Shown here piece after piece: positions 11,292-24,505 of a stretch of 64,000 nt of DNA. The translations under genes and the position numbers were made by a program. Location: the NCBI RefSeq assembly GCF_004379255.2, contig NC_056046.1:7812001-7876000 (forward strand), in the 5' to 3' direction. This DNA comes from Salvia splendens. Its lineage: Eukaryota > Streptophyta > Magnoliopsida > Lamiales > Lamiaceae. The notes below the pieces were generated by a model. That model was not told where the DNA came from. It made no database searches and saw only the letters and a list, made by a program, of their open reading frames with translations. The first letter of the stretch is position 1. Each line of letters opens with the position of its first letter.

Positions 11292-12354
11292 TATCCTTGC
11301 TCAGTCGCACACATCGACCCCAACGGAGGCGCAGCCGTTGCCCCAATTTGACACTTTCTCATTCGATGAATTGGGGTTAGATCTTCTCGGTGTTCCGGAT
11401 GCTCCCGTTCAAACGGGGGGCGCAGGGCGGGGTCGTGGCGCCCCAAAGAAGAAAAATAAGGGGAAGAGGGTCGGCGAGTCCTCGCAGCCAGGTGAGGACG
11501 ACAGCTCGGTACGGAGGAGGTGGACTGACGCGGAGAACGTCGCGCTGGCCAAGGCGTGGGTGAGTGTTTGCGACGATCCTCTCGTTTCGAACAACCAGAG
11601 GATCGTCAACTTGTGGGGTAGCAGCAGCCTACTAGAGGTTTTGCCCGGAGGGGAGGCGATGCACCGGGGAGGATTGCCGGAAGGGGTGGGACCGAATCAG
11701 GGCTGCGGTCTCCCAATTTTCGGGCTTGTACACCAACGCCCTCTGCATGATGAGCAGTGGCCAAACGGAGGAAGACTGCAGGAGGATAGCGGAGAAAGCC
11801 TTCCCCCTGAAGGTGGTGTATAAGGACTTCACCTACTGGAACTGCTATCTTGTGCTGAACGACTCCGAGAAGTTCCGAGTAGGTGTCGACGCTGGCTGGC
11901 CGAAGAAGCAACGACTGAACTATACCGGTGATTTCAGCGGCAGCATCGGTGGTTCCCACGACCTCCCCGAGACGGCCCAGGAGGTCCCGACCCCTCGTTC
12001 GTTCGCTCGCCGAACTCGCCCGGTTGGGCACAGGCGGGCTCAATGGGAGGCGAGGGGGGTCGCCGGGGGTTCCCAGGAGGTCCAGTCGGCATCCCCCTTG
12101 GCCAATCCACAGCGGATCTCAAATTCTTCGCGCGTCAACAAACGCGCGCTCAGATGGTCAAGACGATGGCCGAATGGCAGGCGGCGGTGGACCCCGTGGA
12201 GAAGAGTTTGCTTCAAACATTGCTCCTGAGCATGCAGGAGGATTTGGAGGCGGCACGGAGGGAAGCCGCCGGGAGTAGAAGCGGCGGCGGCGACGGAGGC
12301 GGAGGCGATGGTGCCGACAACGACAGAGGAGGCGACGACGGAGCAAAGGAGTGA
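11292..12354 (+). pseudogene. Harbinger ORF1 relic (Myb/SANT-like DNA-binding protein)
   Basis: The conceptual product has a disordered N-terminus (FSFDELGLDLLG), a basic stretch (APKKKNKGKR) and a Myb/SANT-like segment (RRRWTDAENVALAKAWVSVC). This resembles the ORF1 protein that partners the DDE transposase in plant PIF/Harbinger elements. In the next frame follow WDRIRAAVSQFSGLYTNALC and TYWNCYLVLNDSEKF, then in a third frame an acidic or Gly-rich tail. There is a frameshift near 11617, an in-frame TAG soon after it, and another shift near 12000-12043. The 5' end is cut by the hAT insertion. Such proteins are often mis-annotated as glutathione S-transferase T3-like. Confidence 0.7.
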
Positions 12355-13776
12355 ATTATTGTACTTTTTTGTTAATTATTGTAATTTTTTTAAATTATTG
12401 TACTTTTTTTTAAATTATTGTACTTTTTAAAATTTTAATAGTATTATTAATGTTTCCCGTATATGTCTCGTAAATTAAATTCCGTATATTGTGTGATTGT
12501 TAATTATTTCATTTTTATATAATTGTTATTAGTGATGTGATTATTGATGTGGCTGGGCTATTTATGATATGGCTAGGCTATTGCTGGGCTATTCCCATTG
12601 TGGATGCTCTAAACCGGTGGATGTTCGTGGACAAGCATGACAAGAGGATTACACTATTTGGTGCGTGATTATTCATGCTGTCAAATCATTAGGATCAGGT
12701 CGTGTCGGTGTTATTTAGTTGCGGTACAAAAAAGCGCATAAAATTATTTAATTGTTGACCTATTCTAGGTTTAATTTGACAATGATGCTTATTTAATTTT
12801 GCAGATTCAAAAATTTTGGTGTCAAGAAGAAACATAGTAAATCACAAGTCGGGTAATCAAGTCGTGCAAATGACATACTTTTTATAAACTTTACTCAAGA
12901 AGCTCGATCATATTGTTTGAGCTTTAACAATTACTATAATTTAATTTAAATCTCCCATATTTCGAGTAAAAGAAACCGTGTCGTTTAATTTTGTTCTCTG
13001 TAAATTTTATTACATACAGTTAATTTCTAGTAACAAATTACTCCATTAAATTGAAAATTCAACTAAAGAAAAATGAGACAAGAGTTCCATATATATTCGA
13101 AATTCCAACCCAAGTAAACTTCTCAAGACTTTACAACAAGTGCAGTTCAACTAAACTAAAGTCGGCAAAATTATATACTACTAATCAAGTCATAATCATC
13201 TCTAATTCGATGTATTTATTCGTGCAAGTACTATGATTATTCATAATTGCCATACGAACTCGAGGGTGTCTAAAGTAAGACCACATATGTATTTAATGTC
13301 TATTTAATTAAAACACAATAAAAAAATTTGCAACTCAATCACGTAAAGATTTGATACACAGAACATCTACAGAAAGCATGATAGATAAAAATACGGCGAA
13401 AATTCCCCATAACCAGAATCAAAAGGTACAATAATTGCAATAATAAAATAAAATAAAAAAATTGAAAATAAAAGAGTTGCCCCCCATGAACGGAGCTGCC
13501 TTGTTGTAAAAACTTTTGTTTCTTCTCACTTTAATTTTATGCGAACGTTTAATTACAATAAAAAACCATGTCAGCGACAACCAACTATCCATTTTTCTAC
13601 TAAAAATGTGGCTGAATTCCAATCATTTGATGCAAGTTACGACACAAAATAATGTCAGAAATAGTTCTCAAAGCATGAACCATGATCTTTTTTTTGTTAG
13701 TGACTTTAAGCTCAATAGTTTTGTAGTTTATAATCTTTTTTTAATTTATTATTAGCTGGAAGAATCTTGGTTTTGA

Positions 13777-13786
13777 TATATATAAG
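13777..13786 (+). promoter_or_regulatory. TATA box of the MYB gene
   Basis: TATATATAAG lies about 80 bp upstream of the MYB start codon, placing transcription initiation near 13810 and giving a short leader made largely of the (TC)n tract. Confidence 0.6.
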
Positions 13787-13824
13787 CACTAGTTGCTTTT
13801 CTATCTTTATTTTGCAGCATTCAT

Positions 13825-13828
<4 letters not shown>

Positions 13829-13860
<32 letters not shown>
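13829..13860 (+). repeat. (TC)16 microsatellite in the MYB leader
   Basis: Sixteen uninterrupted TC units end 5 nt before the MYB start codon. The complementary strand is a GAGA tract. Such leader tracts can bind GAGA-binding (BBR/BPC) proteins in plants and vary in length between individuals. Confidence 0.9.
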
Positions 13861-13865
<5 letters not shown>

Positions 13866-13866
<1 letters not shown>

Positions 13867-14863
13867 TGGGAAGACAACCTTGTTGTGAGAAGGTGGGGCT
13901 TACACGTGGTCCTTGGACAATCGATGAAGATAATAAACTCATGAAGTTTATCCTAAATAATGGGATACAATGTTGGAGGCTTGTTCCAAAACTTGCAGGT
14001 AAATCATAAAATAAAATTACTTGTAATTTGTAGGAATATTTATGCAAAAATTTGTCTTTTTTTGTGGAGTTTATTTGCAATAACTTGTTATACTGTATTA
14101 ATTTTGATGTTAATGCAGGTTTAATGAGATGTGGAAAGAGCTGCAGATTGAGATGGATAAACTATTTGAGGCCGGATTTAAAGAGAGGTGCATTGACAGA
14201 TGCAGAAGAAGACATGATCATCGAGCTCCATTCTCGACTAGGAAATAGGTAAAAATAAGTTTTATGTTACCATTAGAGTTGTCAAATGAGTCAGACCGGA
14301 AACTTTTAGCTAGCCCAATATAACAATGTAGCTAAATAGGTTTTTGGGCCAAATTGGCACTTTAGTCAAGTCTTGGGGATTCTTACTTGTTTACAAGTGC
14401 GTTATGTTTGTTTTTGCCTAGGTGGTCTAAAATAGCCACATACTTTCCGGGAAGGACGGACAATGAGATTAAGAACTATTGGAACACGAGGATTAAGAAG
14501 AAGATGAAGCTGAATGGGTTGGACCCGGTAACCCACAAGCCGGTCATCTCCAAATCTCATGATTTCGAGACGAACAAGGAAGAAATGAAGCACCAACAAA
14601 ACCTTGGATTTCAAGAGACCATCTCAATCCCAAGTCTAGAATATTATGATCAAATGCAGCATAAGACAGAAGGGTCGTCGCTCTCGAATCAAAGCAACGA
14701 CTATTCTTCCTGCGTCACGAATTCGGACATGGGAATGGGATCTTCAATTGTGTTCCAAAACAAGGAATCTTTGGAGGATTTCACTATGGATTCTTATCCG
14801 AATTTAATGGAGAATCCGTTTTTCTGGGATTGTTTCAATGGTCTGGGAGAGAGGTTCCCATGA
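13866..14863 (+). CDS. R2R3-MYB transcription factor
   Basis: Three exons: 13866-13998, 14119-14248 and 14422-14863. GT-AG introns sit at the positions usual for R2R3-MYBs. The product is 234 residues, short for the family. R2 and R3 fill residues about 14-115: [19 protein letters not shown], then [20 protein letters not shown], then [20 protein letters not shown]. The N-terminus [12 protein letters not shown] is the usual plant form. The [13 protein letters not shown] and GLDPVTHKP stretches resemble the MYB20/43/85/40 neighbourhood; subgroup is uncertain. The C-terminus is acidic and Asn/Ser-rich, a plausible activation region, with no EAR repressor motif seen. A nuclear DNA-binding regulator; targets cannot be inferred. 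Confidence 0.93.
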
Positions 14864-15481
14864 GAAGAAGTATAAAATGAGAATTTTTATTGGTATTGTT
14901 GGTGCAATATGTAAAGCTCAATATCAAATTTTCATGTGATCGACATCACTAACTTAATCTGTTTGCTTTCTATATTTTGTCACATGATACCTATCACGGG
15001 CAATAATTTGACTAAGGGATCGATTGAATCATTTGTTCTATTTTAACTGTTGGCTCCTAAGCGGTGCATGTTTATTAAACTAAGAAAAAAAACTACGAAA
15101 GTTCATAAAAAATCTGATTTTTCCCATAACTTTAAAAAATGTCTGGTAAAATTATGAAATTTGACATTGTTCACAATTTTGGAGTATAATAAACCATTTC
15201 ACCACATACATGTAATATTATTTTATGTATGTAGTATGTCTCAGATTAATGATGTGGTGGTGTAAATGTGAAGTGTGTTGCCAATCATATGAAAATTATG
15301 AATTTGAAGATTTAGATAATGATATAAATTACTATAAATTAAATTATTTATTGTCACAATTTCATCAAAATTTAAAACTTATAGGACAATTACAAACAAT
15401 ATTAAATTTTATGATTTTTCCGGTAATTTTTTCCTCTAAAGTACATATGTGTTCTCCAGTCCAAAATTTCAAAGTTGCATA
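14864..15481. other. intergenic, MYB 3' flank
   Basis: Contains the probable MYB 3' untranslated region, then AT-rich sequence. No gene seen. Confidence 0.5.
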
Positions 15482-15731
15482 CTCCCTCCGTTCTCCATTA
15501 ATTGTCCACTTTGGTTCCGACACGAGTTTTAAGAAATATAAAGGTAAGTGGGTTAAAAAGTTAGTGGAATATGATCTCACTTTTATTTATTAGTTTTATA
15601 ATAAAATGTGACTGAAATAAGCTAGTGAAATGTGAGACCTACTTGTCATTTATAGTAAAAGTGAAAGTGGACAATTAATGGGGTATATACGAAAATGGCT
15701 AAAGTGGATAATTAATGGGGGACGGAGGGTG
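15482..15731 (+). mobile_element. Stowaway-type MITE
   Basis: TIRs are CTCCCTCCGTTCTCCATTAA and the inverted complement of CACCCTCCGTCCCCCATTAA, flanked by TA (15480-15481 and 15732-15733). 250 bp. It lies about 240 bp upstream of the heat-shock elements of the sHSP gene. Confidence 0.87.
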
Positions 15732-15969
15732 TAAAATTTTTCGAGTAATTACTCATCTGTTCTGTTTAAGTGTCGTAACTCAATTTTCTCGTTAGATACA
15801 GTACCACACAATATTAATTTCCCCTAGTTTTATGTTTCCCCAAATTATATCTAATACATAAATTTTAGTAGTAATATAGGAGTAGAAGAAAGTTTTTAAA
15901 AAAATTAAATTCGGAAATTAAAGTTCTCAGACAACGACATGAAAACAGAGTGGACCGTTATGGTGTATA

Positions 15970-16032
15970 GAACCTTCTTCAACCTCCGGCCAGCTTCTGG
16001 AGAAATCCAGTAAATCCGACGCTTCCAGAATC
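15970..16032 (+). promoter_or_regulatory. heat-shock elements upstream of the sHSP gene
   Basis: GAACCTTC at 15970-15977 (followed by a further TTC), TTCTGGAGAA at 15995-16004 and TTCCAGAA near 16023-16030 fit the alternating GAA/TTC pattern bound by heat-shock factors. They sit 105-165 bp upstream of the start codon. Expected for a heat-induced small HSP; not tested. Confidence 0.6.
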
Positions 16033-16135
16033 CTCTCAATTTCCATTTAAATCTGCACCAATACCTCAAGAATTACACCTCATAGGACAATTAAACCTCA
16101 AACAATCATCAATTAAACACTTTTGTAAAGAAGAG

Positions 16136-16878
16136 ATGTCACACTGTTTATCCCTTTACACTCCCATTTCTCCCACTTCAAAATTTTCCTACCTCCGGAA
16201 AACTCCCATCTCCGGCAGAAATTGTGCCAAGTTTTCCGTCAGGGTGGCGGCGGCAGACGGCCGAGAAAATCTCGATCATTTGCAAAAGCAAAGTAGGCCT
16301 CAGCAGCAAGTCAAGAAAAGGGCCGCCCCTTCTGTGACTCCAATTGGTATGTGCATATGTTCTTTTACTTACTCATCAGATTGCCAAATTAGGCCATTTC
16401 TTGAACTAATTCAGTCACATCTCCAGGTTTATGGGACAGGTTTCCAACAGCTAGGACAGTGCAGCAAATGATGGAGACAATGGACAGGATGATAGACGAC
16501 CCTCTTGTCTACAGCAGCGGCTCGGCAGCCCCCTCGCCTGCAGCTGACGCGGTGAGCAGCTACGGGCGGGGGAGGACGCCGTGGGAGATCAAGGAGGGCG
16601 AGACCGAGTACAAGCTGAGGTTCGACATGCCAGGCATGACCAAGGAGGATGTCAAGGTGTGGGTCGAGGAGAAGATGCTCGTCTTGAAGGCCGAGAAGAA
16701 GGCCGGAGAGGGCGAGGAGTGGCCGGCTAAGAGCTATGGGAAGTACAACACCAGGATTGCCTTGCCTGAGAATGTTGAGTTTGAGAAGATTAAGGCTGAG
16801 GTTAAGGATGGTGTGTTGTATATCACTATACCCAAGGCTAGTATTAGTGCTAAGGTTTTTGACATTAGTGTTAACTAA
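16136..16878 (+). CDS. chloroplast small heat-shock protein (HSP21-like)
   Basis: Two exons, 16136-16346 and 16427-16878, give 220 residues after removal of one 80-nt GT-AG intron. The first about 45 residues are Ser/Thr/basic-rich without acids, as in a chloroplast transit peptide. Next comes the amphipathic Met-rich segment typical of plastid sHSPs (VQQMMETMDRMIDD). The alpha-crystallin domain follows: PWEIKEGETEYKLRFDMPG, VKVWVEEKMLVLKAEKK, and the closing GVLYITIPK signature. It is an ATP-independent holdase protecting plastid proteins and photosystem II during heat stress. Upstream heat-shock elements agree with heat induction. The frame is intact and GC-rich in exon 2. Confidence 0.93.
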
Positions 16879-17193
16879 AAAAGATTAATGTTAAATGTAA
16901 TAATTGTTAGATAGTTTAATAAACATCTATTTTCCATACTATGATCATTGATGAATGGAGTATTGCAAATGAATGGAGTATTGCAAATGCGAGTAAACAA
17001 GATGAAACATAGCTAGATTCACATATAGTAGGTGTGTGTTTTGTTGCAAGTGATGATAGAAATCTGCTCATTATATATGGTTAGTTACAGAGGCACACTT
17101 TTGATAAATGCTGAGGCACCCATATTAGGAATGTGTCACTCTCTTTTTTTTTTGGCATTTCACAAGCAATATATAGTCCTAACATAGCGAGGC
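16879..17193. other. intergenic between convergent genes
   Basis: The 3' flanks of the plus-strand sHSP and the minus-strand response regulator. Contains a short duplicated GAATGGAGTATTGCAAATG unit near 16953-16989. No gene. Confidence 0.5.
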
Positions 17194-19813
17194 TCAAGCA
17201 ATGTACAGACCCTCGTCTATTACAGGGTCGATCGGGAACTTTAGGGAAGAGACGTCGGTGATGAGTTCTTGACCGTTGAAACAGAATGGGTCTATAGTGC
17301 CAAGGTAGAGATTTGGTGGGTATTGAGAGGTGTAATCACTCGCGAGAGCTGATCCAGTTCCAAGAAGCGCGTTTATGTGCCAAGGTTCGTCGTATAGATT
17401 CTGTTCAAAGCTCTGGCTGGTCTTGGTGCTCCATATGGAGCTCGGGATTGGATCAATGGTGTGGCAGTCTGTAAAAGGGCTTTCGGGCTGAATGCAGAAC
17501 AAGGCTGCAGTGCTCTCAACTTTGGTTGCCTTGCTCGGTTGGCCCCTTTTTGCCTTGCTGTATGGAGGGTCTGTTGCAGCTGGTGATGGTTTATCGGAGG
17601 TTTTGTTATCCTTCCTGTGATGCACGGCCACAGGAGTGTGATCAAATCGGTGCTCTGCAACGAACAATGGTTTCTGATGCTGCTCTTTCTTGAACCGGAG
17701 AGGTGGTTTCTGCTCTTGCTTGAATCCAACGGGTGGGGCTCTGGCTTGCGGCTTCTGCTCGGGTTTGAACTGGAGAGGCGGAGCTCCAGCGCTCCATGAG
17801 TACTGAACTTGGATCGTAGGCTCGGATTTCGCATCAGAACTTTGTACCAAAGAGCGATCAAAGCTGATACTTGAGGTGCTACTTTTGGCAAAATCACTGA
17901 TCTCAGCAGCTTTGGCCTCTGCCATTGTCGTAGTACTCGCCTTGGTGATTCCTTCGCAGTTTATAGGATCGTCGCGATGAACAGAAACGTTCTGTTTAGA
18001 GCTCTTAGTGGCCAGAGTTTGAAGGGACGCGTTTCCTGGACCAGCAGCAGCATCTTTTGGAGATAAATCTGAGTGCATCGTCCCACCAAGCGTGGTTCTC
18101 AGCTCGTTCTCCTTTTGTAACCTGCTCAAGTAGAGTCGATACTTCTGAAAGCATTAAAAGGAATTTCTTAGGACCGTGAAGCAACAGTCGGGCGCAGTTT
18201 GGAGAAGGGCAACGAGGCTAGGGAACGAGCCCTTCGTCCCTATCCACTTTCCCCTTCAACCAAGATCAAGAACTCCCTATGTTTCTAAGAGAAGGTAGAG
18301 TTTTACCTGTAGGTGACTAGCTACATTCTCTCTAGTTAGCCACGGAACGCCCATCAGATCGAGGATTTTCTTTGGGCCGACTTCTGCAACAAACATGGCG
18401 AGTGAGACGATAAGCAACAGTTGGTTTATCAGCAAGAAAAACAAGGGAATGATGAGAAAACTGACTCTCAAACCCAATGAGATTGACAGCTTTAACAAAC
18501 TTCTGGTGAAGATCCACAGTCCAAACCACCCTTGCCTTCTTCAACGAGGAGGGATCGCCTCCCACGCGGTCATCACTCCTGTGATCAACGTCCTTCCTCT
18601 TCTTTCCGGGAACTGGATCCCCGCCGAAGAAGAAGCCATCATCCAAGAGGTCTGCTCCGCCTCTGAGCATCATCTCATCAAGGCTCTCGTGGCCTTCAAT
18701 ATCCCTCACCTCGTGTATCCTCTTCCTGAACACGTGCTGCCATATGTTGCGCAGCTCCATCATCCTGATCGGCTTGAGAAGGTAGTCACAAGCACCGTGC
18801 TGGACGCCCTTCATAACCCTGCTCGTCTCCCCATCCACAGACATCACTGCACAGATACAATCAATTAGCGCCTGCCTGGTCATACGGAACACAACTATTT
18901 AAGGAAGCCGGTTAGACTCACTTATGACGGGCAGATCCATCTCCAGGCCAACGTGCTCTAGAAGCTTAAAACCATCCATGTCTGGCATGTTAACATCGCT
19001 GATCACAATATCAAACCCATCCTTGCGCTCGCGCAGCAAGTCGAGAGCCTCCCTCGCCAGATTACATGTTGTTACTGAAAATCCCACAGAAATACCAGTT
19101 CAAGAAATTGCATATTATGCCCAAAAACAGTTAAAAATTAGCTACTCTGATCTTCCACAAAAGAAGCTACTTATCGATCATTACATTACTCAAATCCAAG
19201 CTTGAAGACATACAGAAAATGTATATTACCTTATAATCTCCAACACTATGTACATCATAGACTTCATAAACCAATGAAAAATGCAATCTTTTTCCTTTTC
19301 TTTCCTCTGATTTATCACAATTCAACCAAAACAAGTAAAAATTAAAGCAAAATCCCCAAGATTCTGAAATTTACTGAGTTTTATCATCTCATCAACACAA
19401 TAACCAAGTGAAATTTTGCTATAGTAATTTAATATCAGACCTTATCATCGTCTTAAATTTTTCTTTCAATTTTCTTCCTAAGCCCAAAAACACACCCTAA
19501 AGATATGCTAATCAAGAAAACAGCAGAGAGATCAAAATAGCACAAACACACAATCAAAACATCTATAAAAAACCAATCTTTATCAACCAAAACCCACATC
19601 AAGAAAAGCAATTCAACACAAAAGATCAAAAAGGGCAGTTGCATTTCAAAAAATCTTGGCAAAAAATAACAAGAAAAGTAGACCTTCATAATTGCACTTC
19701 TTAAGCATCTTTTCAAGAATCTTGAGCCACGTGGGATCGTCGTCCACCACCAGCACCCGGAGACCGGCCGGAAAACACTCGGTCCGCGGCGAAGAAAACC
19801 CGCACGAATCCAT
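17194..19813 (-). CDS. type-B two-component response regulator (ARR11-like)
   Basis: Five exons on the minus strand: 19684-19813, 18922-19074, 18466-18846, 18307-18383 and 17194-18144. All are joined by GT-AG introns and encode 563 residues. The receiver domain shows the acidic pocket ([10 protein letters not shown]), the phospho-accepting Asp in [10 protein letters not shown] and the conserved Lys in YLLKPIRM. The GARP/Myb-like DNA-binding domain reads [38 protein letters not shown] and [12 protein letters not shown]. The joined [18 protein letters not shown] segment is ARR11-like rather than ARR1/12-like. It is a nuclear transcription factor activated by His-to-Asp phosphorelay in cytokinin signalling. 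The ATG at 19813 was chosen; upstream in-frame codons lack ATG. The C-terminal half is low-complexity, as usual. Confidence 0.94.
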
Positions 19814-20286
19814 CAAGAGCAAAAACAAAAAGGGGCCGGATTTTGAGCACCGAAAAGGGACAAAAAAAGAGTGATGAGTAGCTTGTGGTGTGATGCTACA
19901 CTAAGATATACAAAAAACAAGTGTGTATGTGTTGGTGCTGCGTATATATATTATTCCATGTTGACAATTATAGTATGTGAGAGAAAACTAGAGAGAGAGA
20001 ACTCGAAAAGTAGAGTAATGTGTGGATTTTTATGGGAAGGGAGAGAACAACGAATATTTGGCGCCGGCCGTAATTTGTTGTTGTAGCTTCTTGTTTTTCC
20101 ACTAATTTTTTATCTTTCCCGTGCTATTACTATTCGATCATTTTAAGGTAGAGTGATACACATCAATTTCAAGATTTGTGAATTCATCATGGTTTTGCTT
20201 CCAATTGATTTTGACACTCTTAGATTTGGATCATTTGGTTGTGTTTTATCTTAGTATGTTGTTGATTGATCAAGATTGTCATATGA

Positions 20287-20502
20287 TTGTTCTAAGTTTA
20301 GTCAAAATTGAAATGAATATAGTAAAATTAAATATGATATGACAACAAAATTACGCCGTTTTAGATGTATTGACATCTTTTAGCAAAAATCAATTGTATA
20401 TGATAACGGCATTTTGTAAAAAATAACTTTATTTTGTTGTCATATCATATTAGATTTTGTCATTTTTAATTTCAATTTTGACCAATTGTGGGACAATTGA
20501 GA
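20287..20502. repeat. inverted-repeat (foldback) element
   Basis: The left arm (TCAAAATTGAAATG, then ATATGATATGACAACAAAAT) is repeated in inverted orientation on the right (ATTTTGTTGTCATATCATAT, then TTTCAATTTTGACC). The short centre also carries ACGCCGTT and AACGGC. It resembles a MITE, but no clear target-site duplication was identified and the boundaries are approximate. Confidence 0.55.
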
Positions 20503-23500
20503 AAGATTGAAAATTTAATTTTATAATTCAGTTTCAAAAGTTAACCGAAAGTTTGATTTAAATGACAATTATTCCTTATGTATATGAATATTGTGCCAGG
20601 CTTATGTTGTGTTCTATTTTAGTCTGTTTTGATTTATCAAAGATTTGTCATATAGTGATATTATATTTTATCGATATGAAAATTGAATCGACTTATAGTA
20701 CATGTTATATTTGGAGCCTACTTAACAATAATAAATTTTAAATAAATAGGCATATTGAAATTAAGTTATGATCAATCCTAATTAATAAGTACCATACTGC
20801 TCCTATTAACTAAAAAAAATCCTAGAAGATAAACAACCGAAAACAGTAATAGTAGCATAGAGAATCTTGACTAACAAACATATTGCACTGGTAAAAATTA
20901 TAAATTACCACATGTACTTAAAAGATGCATCGTTACTATTTTAGAATATATTTGAGATGCAAAATAAGTGGCTTTAAAACTAATTATTGCATCAAATTGA
21001 AAGTTTAATTGGTTGATCAAAGAACCTTGTTTATTGTGCCCTGTCTTTAATTGAGCCAATATTTCATCAACAGCTAAACCTCTAAATGGTTCCCACTCCA
21101 AAAAATGCCATTACTATTTCTTTATTTATTTAATAATTTTTAATTTGCAAGATGCCCAATCATTCACCACATTAGTAAAATCATATACTACCTATTTTAT
21201 CTTTATAAAAGCACCTTGTACTAGAATGGGGCTATTTAGCTCTTAATCACCATTTGCTTAACGATTTAATTCTAGTTATTGCAACCTCGTTTGATGGACG
21301 GGAGCTAAAGTTTACCACTCTCTTTTGGGTTACGTAAATTTATATGAGGCTTCATGTCTTTATCTACGAAACAGATTAAAATTTGAATTTAAATTTGTAA
21401 TTTAATTAATTGCATATTTTGAAATTTGTTGATATTGATATATATAACAGATATGCTATTGAATACTCTAAATTTTGATTTGAGACTCGCCCAATAATGC
21501 TGTCCATCATATGATTCTGGTAATTGACATGCCTTTCGTCAAGGTTGATAAAAAAAATTTATGGAGCTCCCTCTTTCATATGAAATACCACTAAATATTG
21601 AGGCGACATTTTCTTGCCTTCGATTTGTGGTTTAGTGCTTTCATCCTTGCTATTACTTACCTTGTGGGTTTTGATGCATGTTGTGTGTGCTTTGAATGAT
21701 GGATTGTGTGCCCTCCTTTTTTGGTCTTGTGCTAGCAAGACTTTTTTTCTTTCTCTTTCGATCGGACTGGGCTAGGTTGTGATTCTTTGTAGTGGCGTTG
21801 TTAGACTCTTATCTCCGTGATTTGTTTGAGCCTTCAATTTATCGAGAAAAAAATTTCTCATAATTGACACCATAATATACTTGAGATTTCCAATTTAATT
21901 ATATTCAATAGTAGATCATATATTATAAATTATTGCTATACTGTTGTTATTATTAGTCCTTTATTTAGTTGTATAGAACATTAAGAATTTAAGGAAACAA
22001 TTGTTTATTTTCGGATTTGAACTATGTCTATATGACTATCTCGCCAAAAACAATTCCTCGAGTATTTCTTTTGTAAGAAAAAAAGTAAAAATTTAATGAG
22101 TGGGGGAAAATCTTATAGTTTGAGACATGCTAATTTTGTTTCCAATTATGAAACGACAAACGCAATGTTTCTTTTCGTTAATTCTATTTTAATTTCTTTA
22201 TATGTGGAAACCAGCGTAGGACATTATATGATTTTTATCCCATTCAAGTCATGTTCAAAACCCTAGTTGTCGCCAACTTGTTGGAGCGTCACTTTCACGC
22301 ACCTCTCCAACAACTTATCCCCTAACTTTTAAGTTGCAATAAGATTCCTAATTACTTAAAAATTAAACCTTTTTACTAAATTTAATTTCCCTAGTGTTTT
22401 AAGAATCTAGAGAGTGCGACAGAAATATATGTGCATTTGTTAATTTATATTCAGAAGATTCTCGATTTCGTATTCCCAACACTTTTATTGGAATAATTAT
22501 TATACTGAATAGCTACTAGACATAGAAATATTATACTATAACATAGAAACCCTCAAGTAAAAAATTCTAGTAGATGAATTTACTAGCAAAACAAATACAC
22601 ACTATTTGCAAGATTATATAATTAATGCTCACTAATCAACACGTCAAGTAATAAATTAATAAATCATGACGATAAATCACACTTAATTGGTTTTGTGGAT
22701 AAATTCAATTATTTCAATCAAAAGGCATGCTTAATTAAATAGGTTATTATACTATACTCCATTATTCAAGTGTGACCACTTTAGCTGAGGAAAATCTATC
22801 ATTATCTATAGCAGCCTGAGTTAGCTGATAAGGTGGCAGCAGCCAAAACACTAAATATTTCCACTTTTCATGAAAATGTATTCTTTAATAATTTCAAACA
22901 TAAAATAATTGTATAACATGGTTTGCACTATCATCTTTAAAATTTTCACCACACACTTAGCAACTGAAGCACCTGTGCTGAGCATATTATGACTCAATTG
23001 ACACTATGCATACTTTGTTTCAAGTACAAAAGTGGAAGAACCATTTCCACAATATTATTATATTAATCTACTAATTCTAATCAACTTTTTCTCTAAAAGC
23101 ACACATCTTATTTTTTAGTTCAACGATTTTGTTTTTTGTACAAATCATGTCCTGTATTAATATTTTTATTTGACACATATCAGTCAATAACTAATACACA
23201 TTCTCATTTTTCACATAAACATGAAACAGAAGAATCCAGAGGGTTTAATTTAGTCTTCTCATTTTTTTGCTTTGCTTTTTTTTTGTTTTGCTTATAAAGT
23301 TGTGAAATTATAATTTTTAGTTATGTGTGAATCATTGTGCAAAAGCATCTGTCCAAATTATACGAAGTCTTTTTAAAATTTCAAACTCGATATATAGAAA
23401 AACATAAAAAAAAAATACATTCCTCGTACAGTCTTTCCATAGACTTCAGTTAGGGAAAATAATATTTAAAAAGAAATTCAAGACTTTAGAAAAAATTATT

Positions 23501-24505
23501 CAGTTTTATATTGTTCAAACAGGGAGAAGGATAGGCATAACTTCAAACCAAAGGGAAAATGCCTATGTACAAATACTAATTAATCATGGTCTAATCATCT
23601 CATAATCCACACATCTACACACACTTTTGTTGCAAGATTAACGGTATATGGTGATTATCTTTATACAAAAAGGCACCCCATAATATTAAATACATTGTTT
23701 ACTCACTCATATTTTTTTGTTTCATGTTTCCAATTAATATATTTAGGGTATTGTTTAAAGGCATAGCTTTTGAGAGTGGGGTAGGTTTTGAAAAGAAAAC
23801 CCTAATGGCTCAAAAAAGGAAATGCCCACTAATTTGAAGTTCCTTTTGGCTAAAGAGAGAATTGGAGAATGATTGGGTCTTAACATATTGTAAGGATGAA
23901 CTCCATGCAAATTCTCTTTAGTGGACTATTTCCTTTACATTTTTTTATTAAAAAAGTGAGCATTTTCAAACCCTCTCCCTGTGAGTTTCTTGATTGCTAC
24001 TACACATGCTTATTCTTCTTAATCTAGGCCTTTTCAATTCTTAACTATGGTGCTTGGTTCTTGAGTATATGCCTCTAGAAAAAGTAGAATTTAGGCATTC
24101 TGTTTTCTAGCTGTTTCCTTTTATTTTAGCTTTCAAGGAGGGTGTGGGGGTTCGTTCTATCCTAATCTAGTAGAATGTATACTAGTATTTTTTTAGGTAA
24201 TGTGTGTGTTTATGACTTTATGTTTTGTAAAATGTTTCCACCTAAAAGGCTTACTAATTTTGTAATAATTTGGGATCCTTGCTAGGTTTACACCTACAAT
24301 GTTGATTGAATATTAAGACTTTATTTTGGTTCCAAAATCCAAGCAAAAAAATTTTGAAATCAATTAACATATTGGTGTAATGGCGTTACATGTAAAGGCC
24401 CAACAGTTTAATGAAAAACAATCGGAAAATTGCAGATTAGGCCCAGTAAACTTTGTTGAGCAGTAGTACTACTATTTATATTTCATCCGTAAAAAAAAAA
24501 TAGTA

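Larger units (their letters stand above)
8563..12609 (+). mobile_element. Harbinger-type element carrying only ORF1, inflated by nested insertions
   Basis: The left end GGGCATCCACAATAGGGG (8563) and the right end, inverted complement of GAGCATCCACAATGGGAATA (to 12609), match the TIRs of the two transposase-bearing Harbinger elements. The right subterminal region (TGATGTGGCTGGGCTAT) matches 3715-3853. Flanking trinucleotides are TTA (8560-8562) and TAA (12610-12612), so the TSD is imperfect. The body holds a GC-rich left end with a TATAAATA, then several Stowaway MITEs, a hAT element, and a decayed Myb/SANT-like ORF1 next to the right end. No DDE transposase is present. Treating it as one element is an inference. 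Confidence 0.6.
12613..13865. other. intergenic and MYB promoter region
   Basis: AT-rich, with no supported gene until the MYB start at 13866. The last about 80 bp hold a TATA box and a (TC)n tract, listed separately. Confidence 0.5.

Noticed and set aside
18395..18868. 157-residue plus-strand ORF
   Set aside because: Antisense shadow of response-regulator exon 3, which has clear receiver and GARP motifs on the minus strand.
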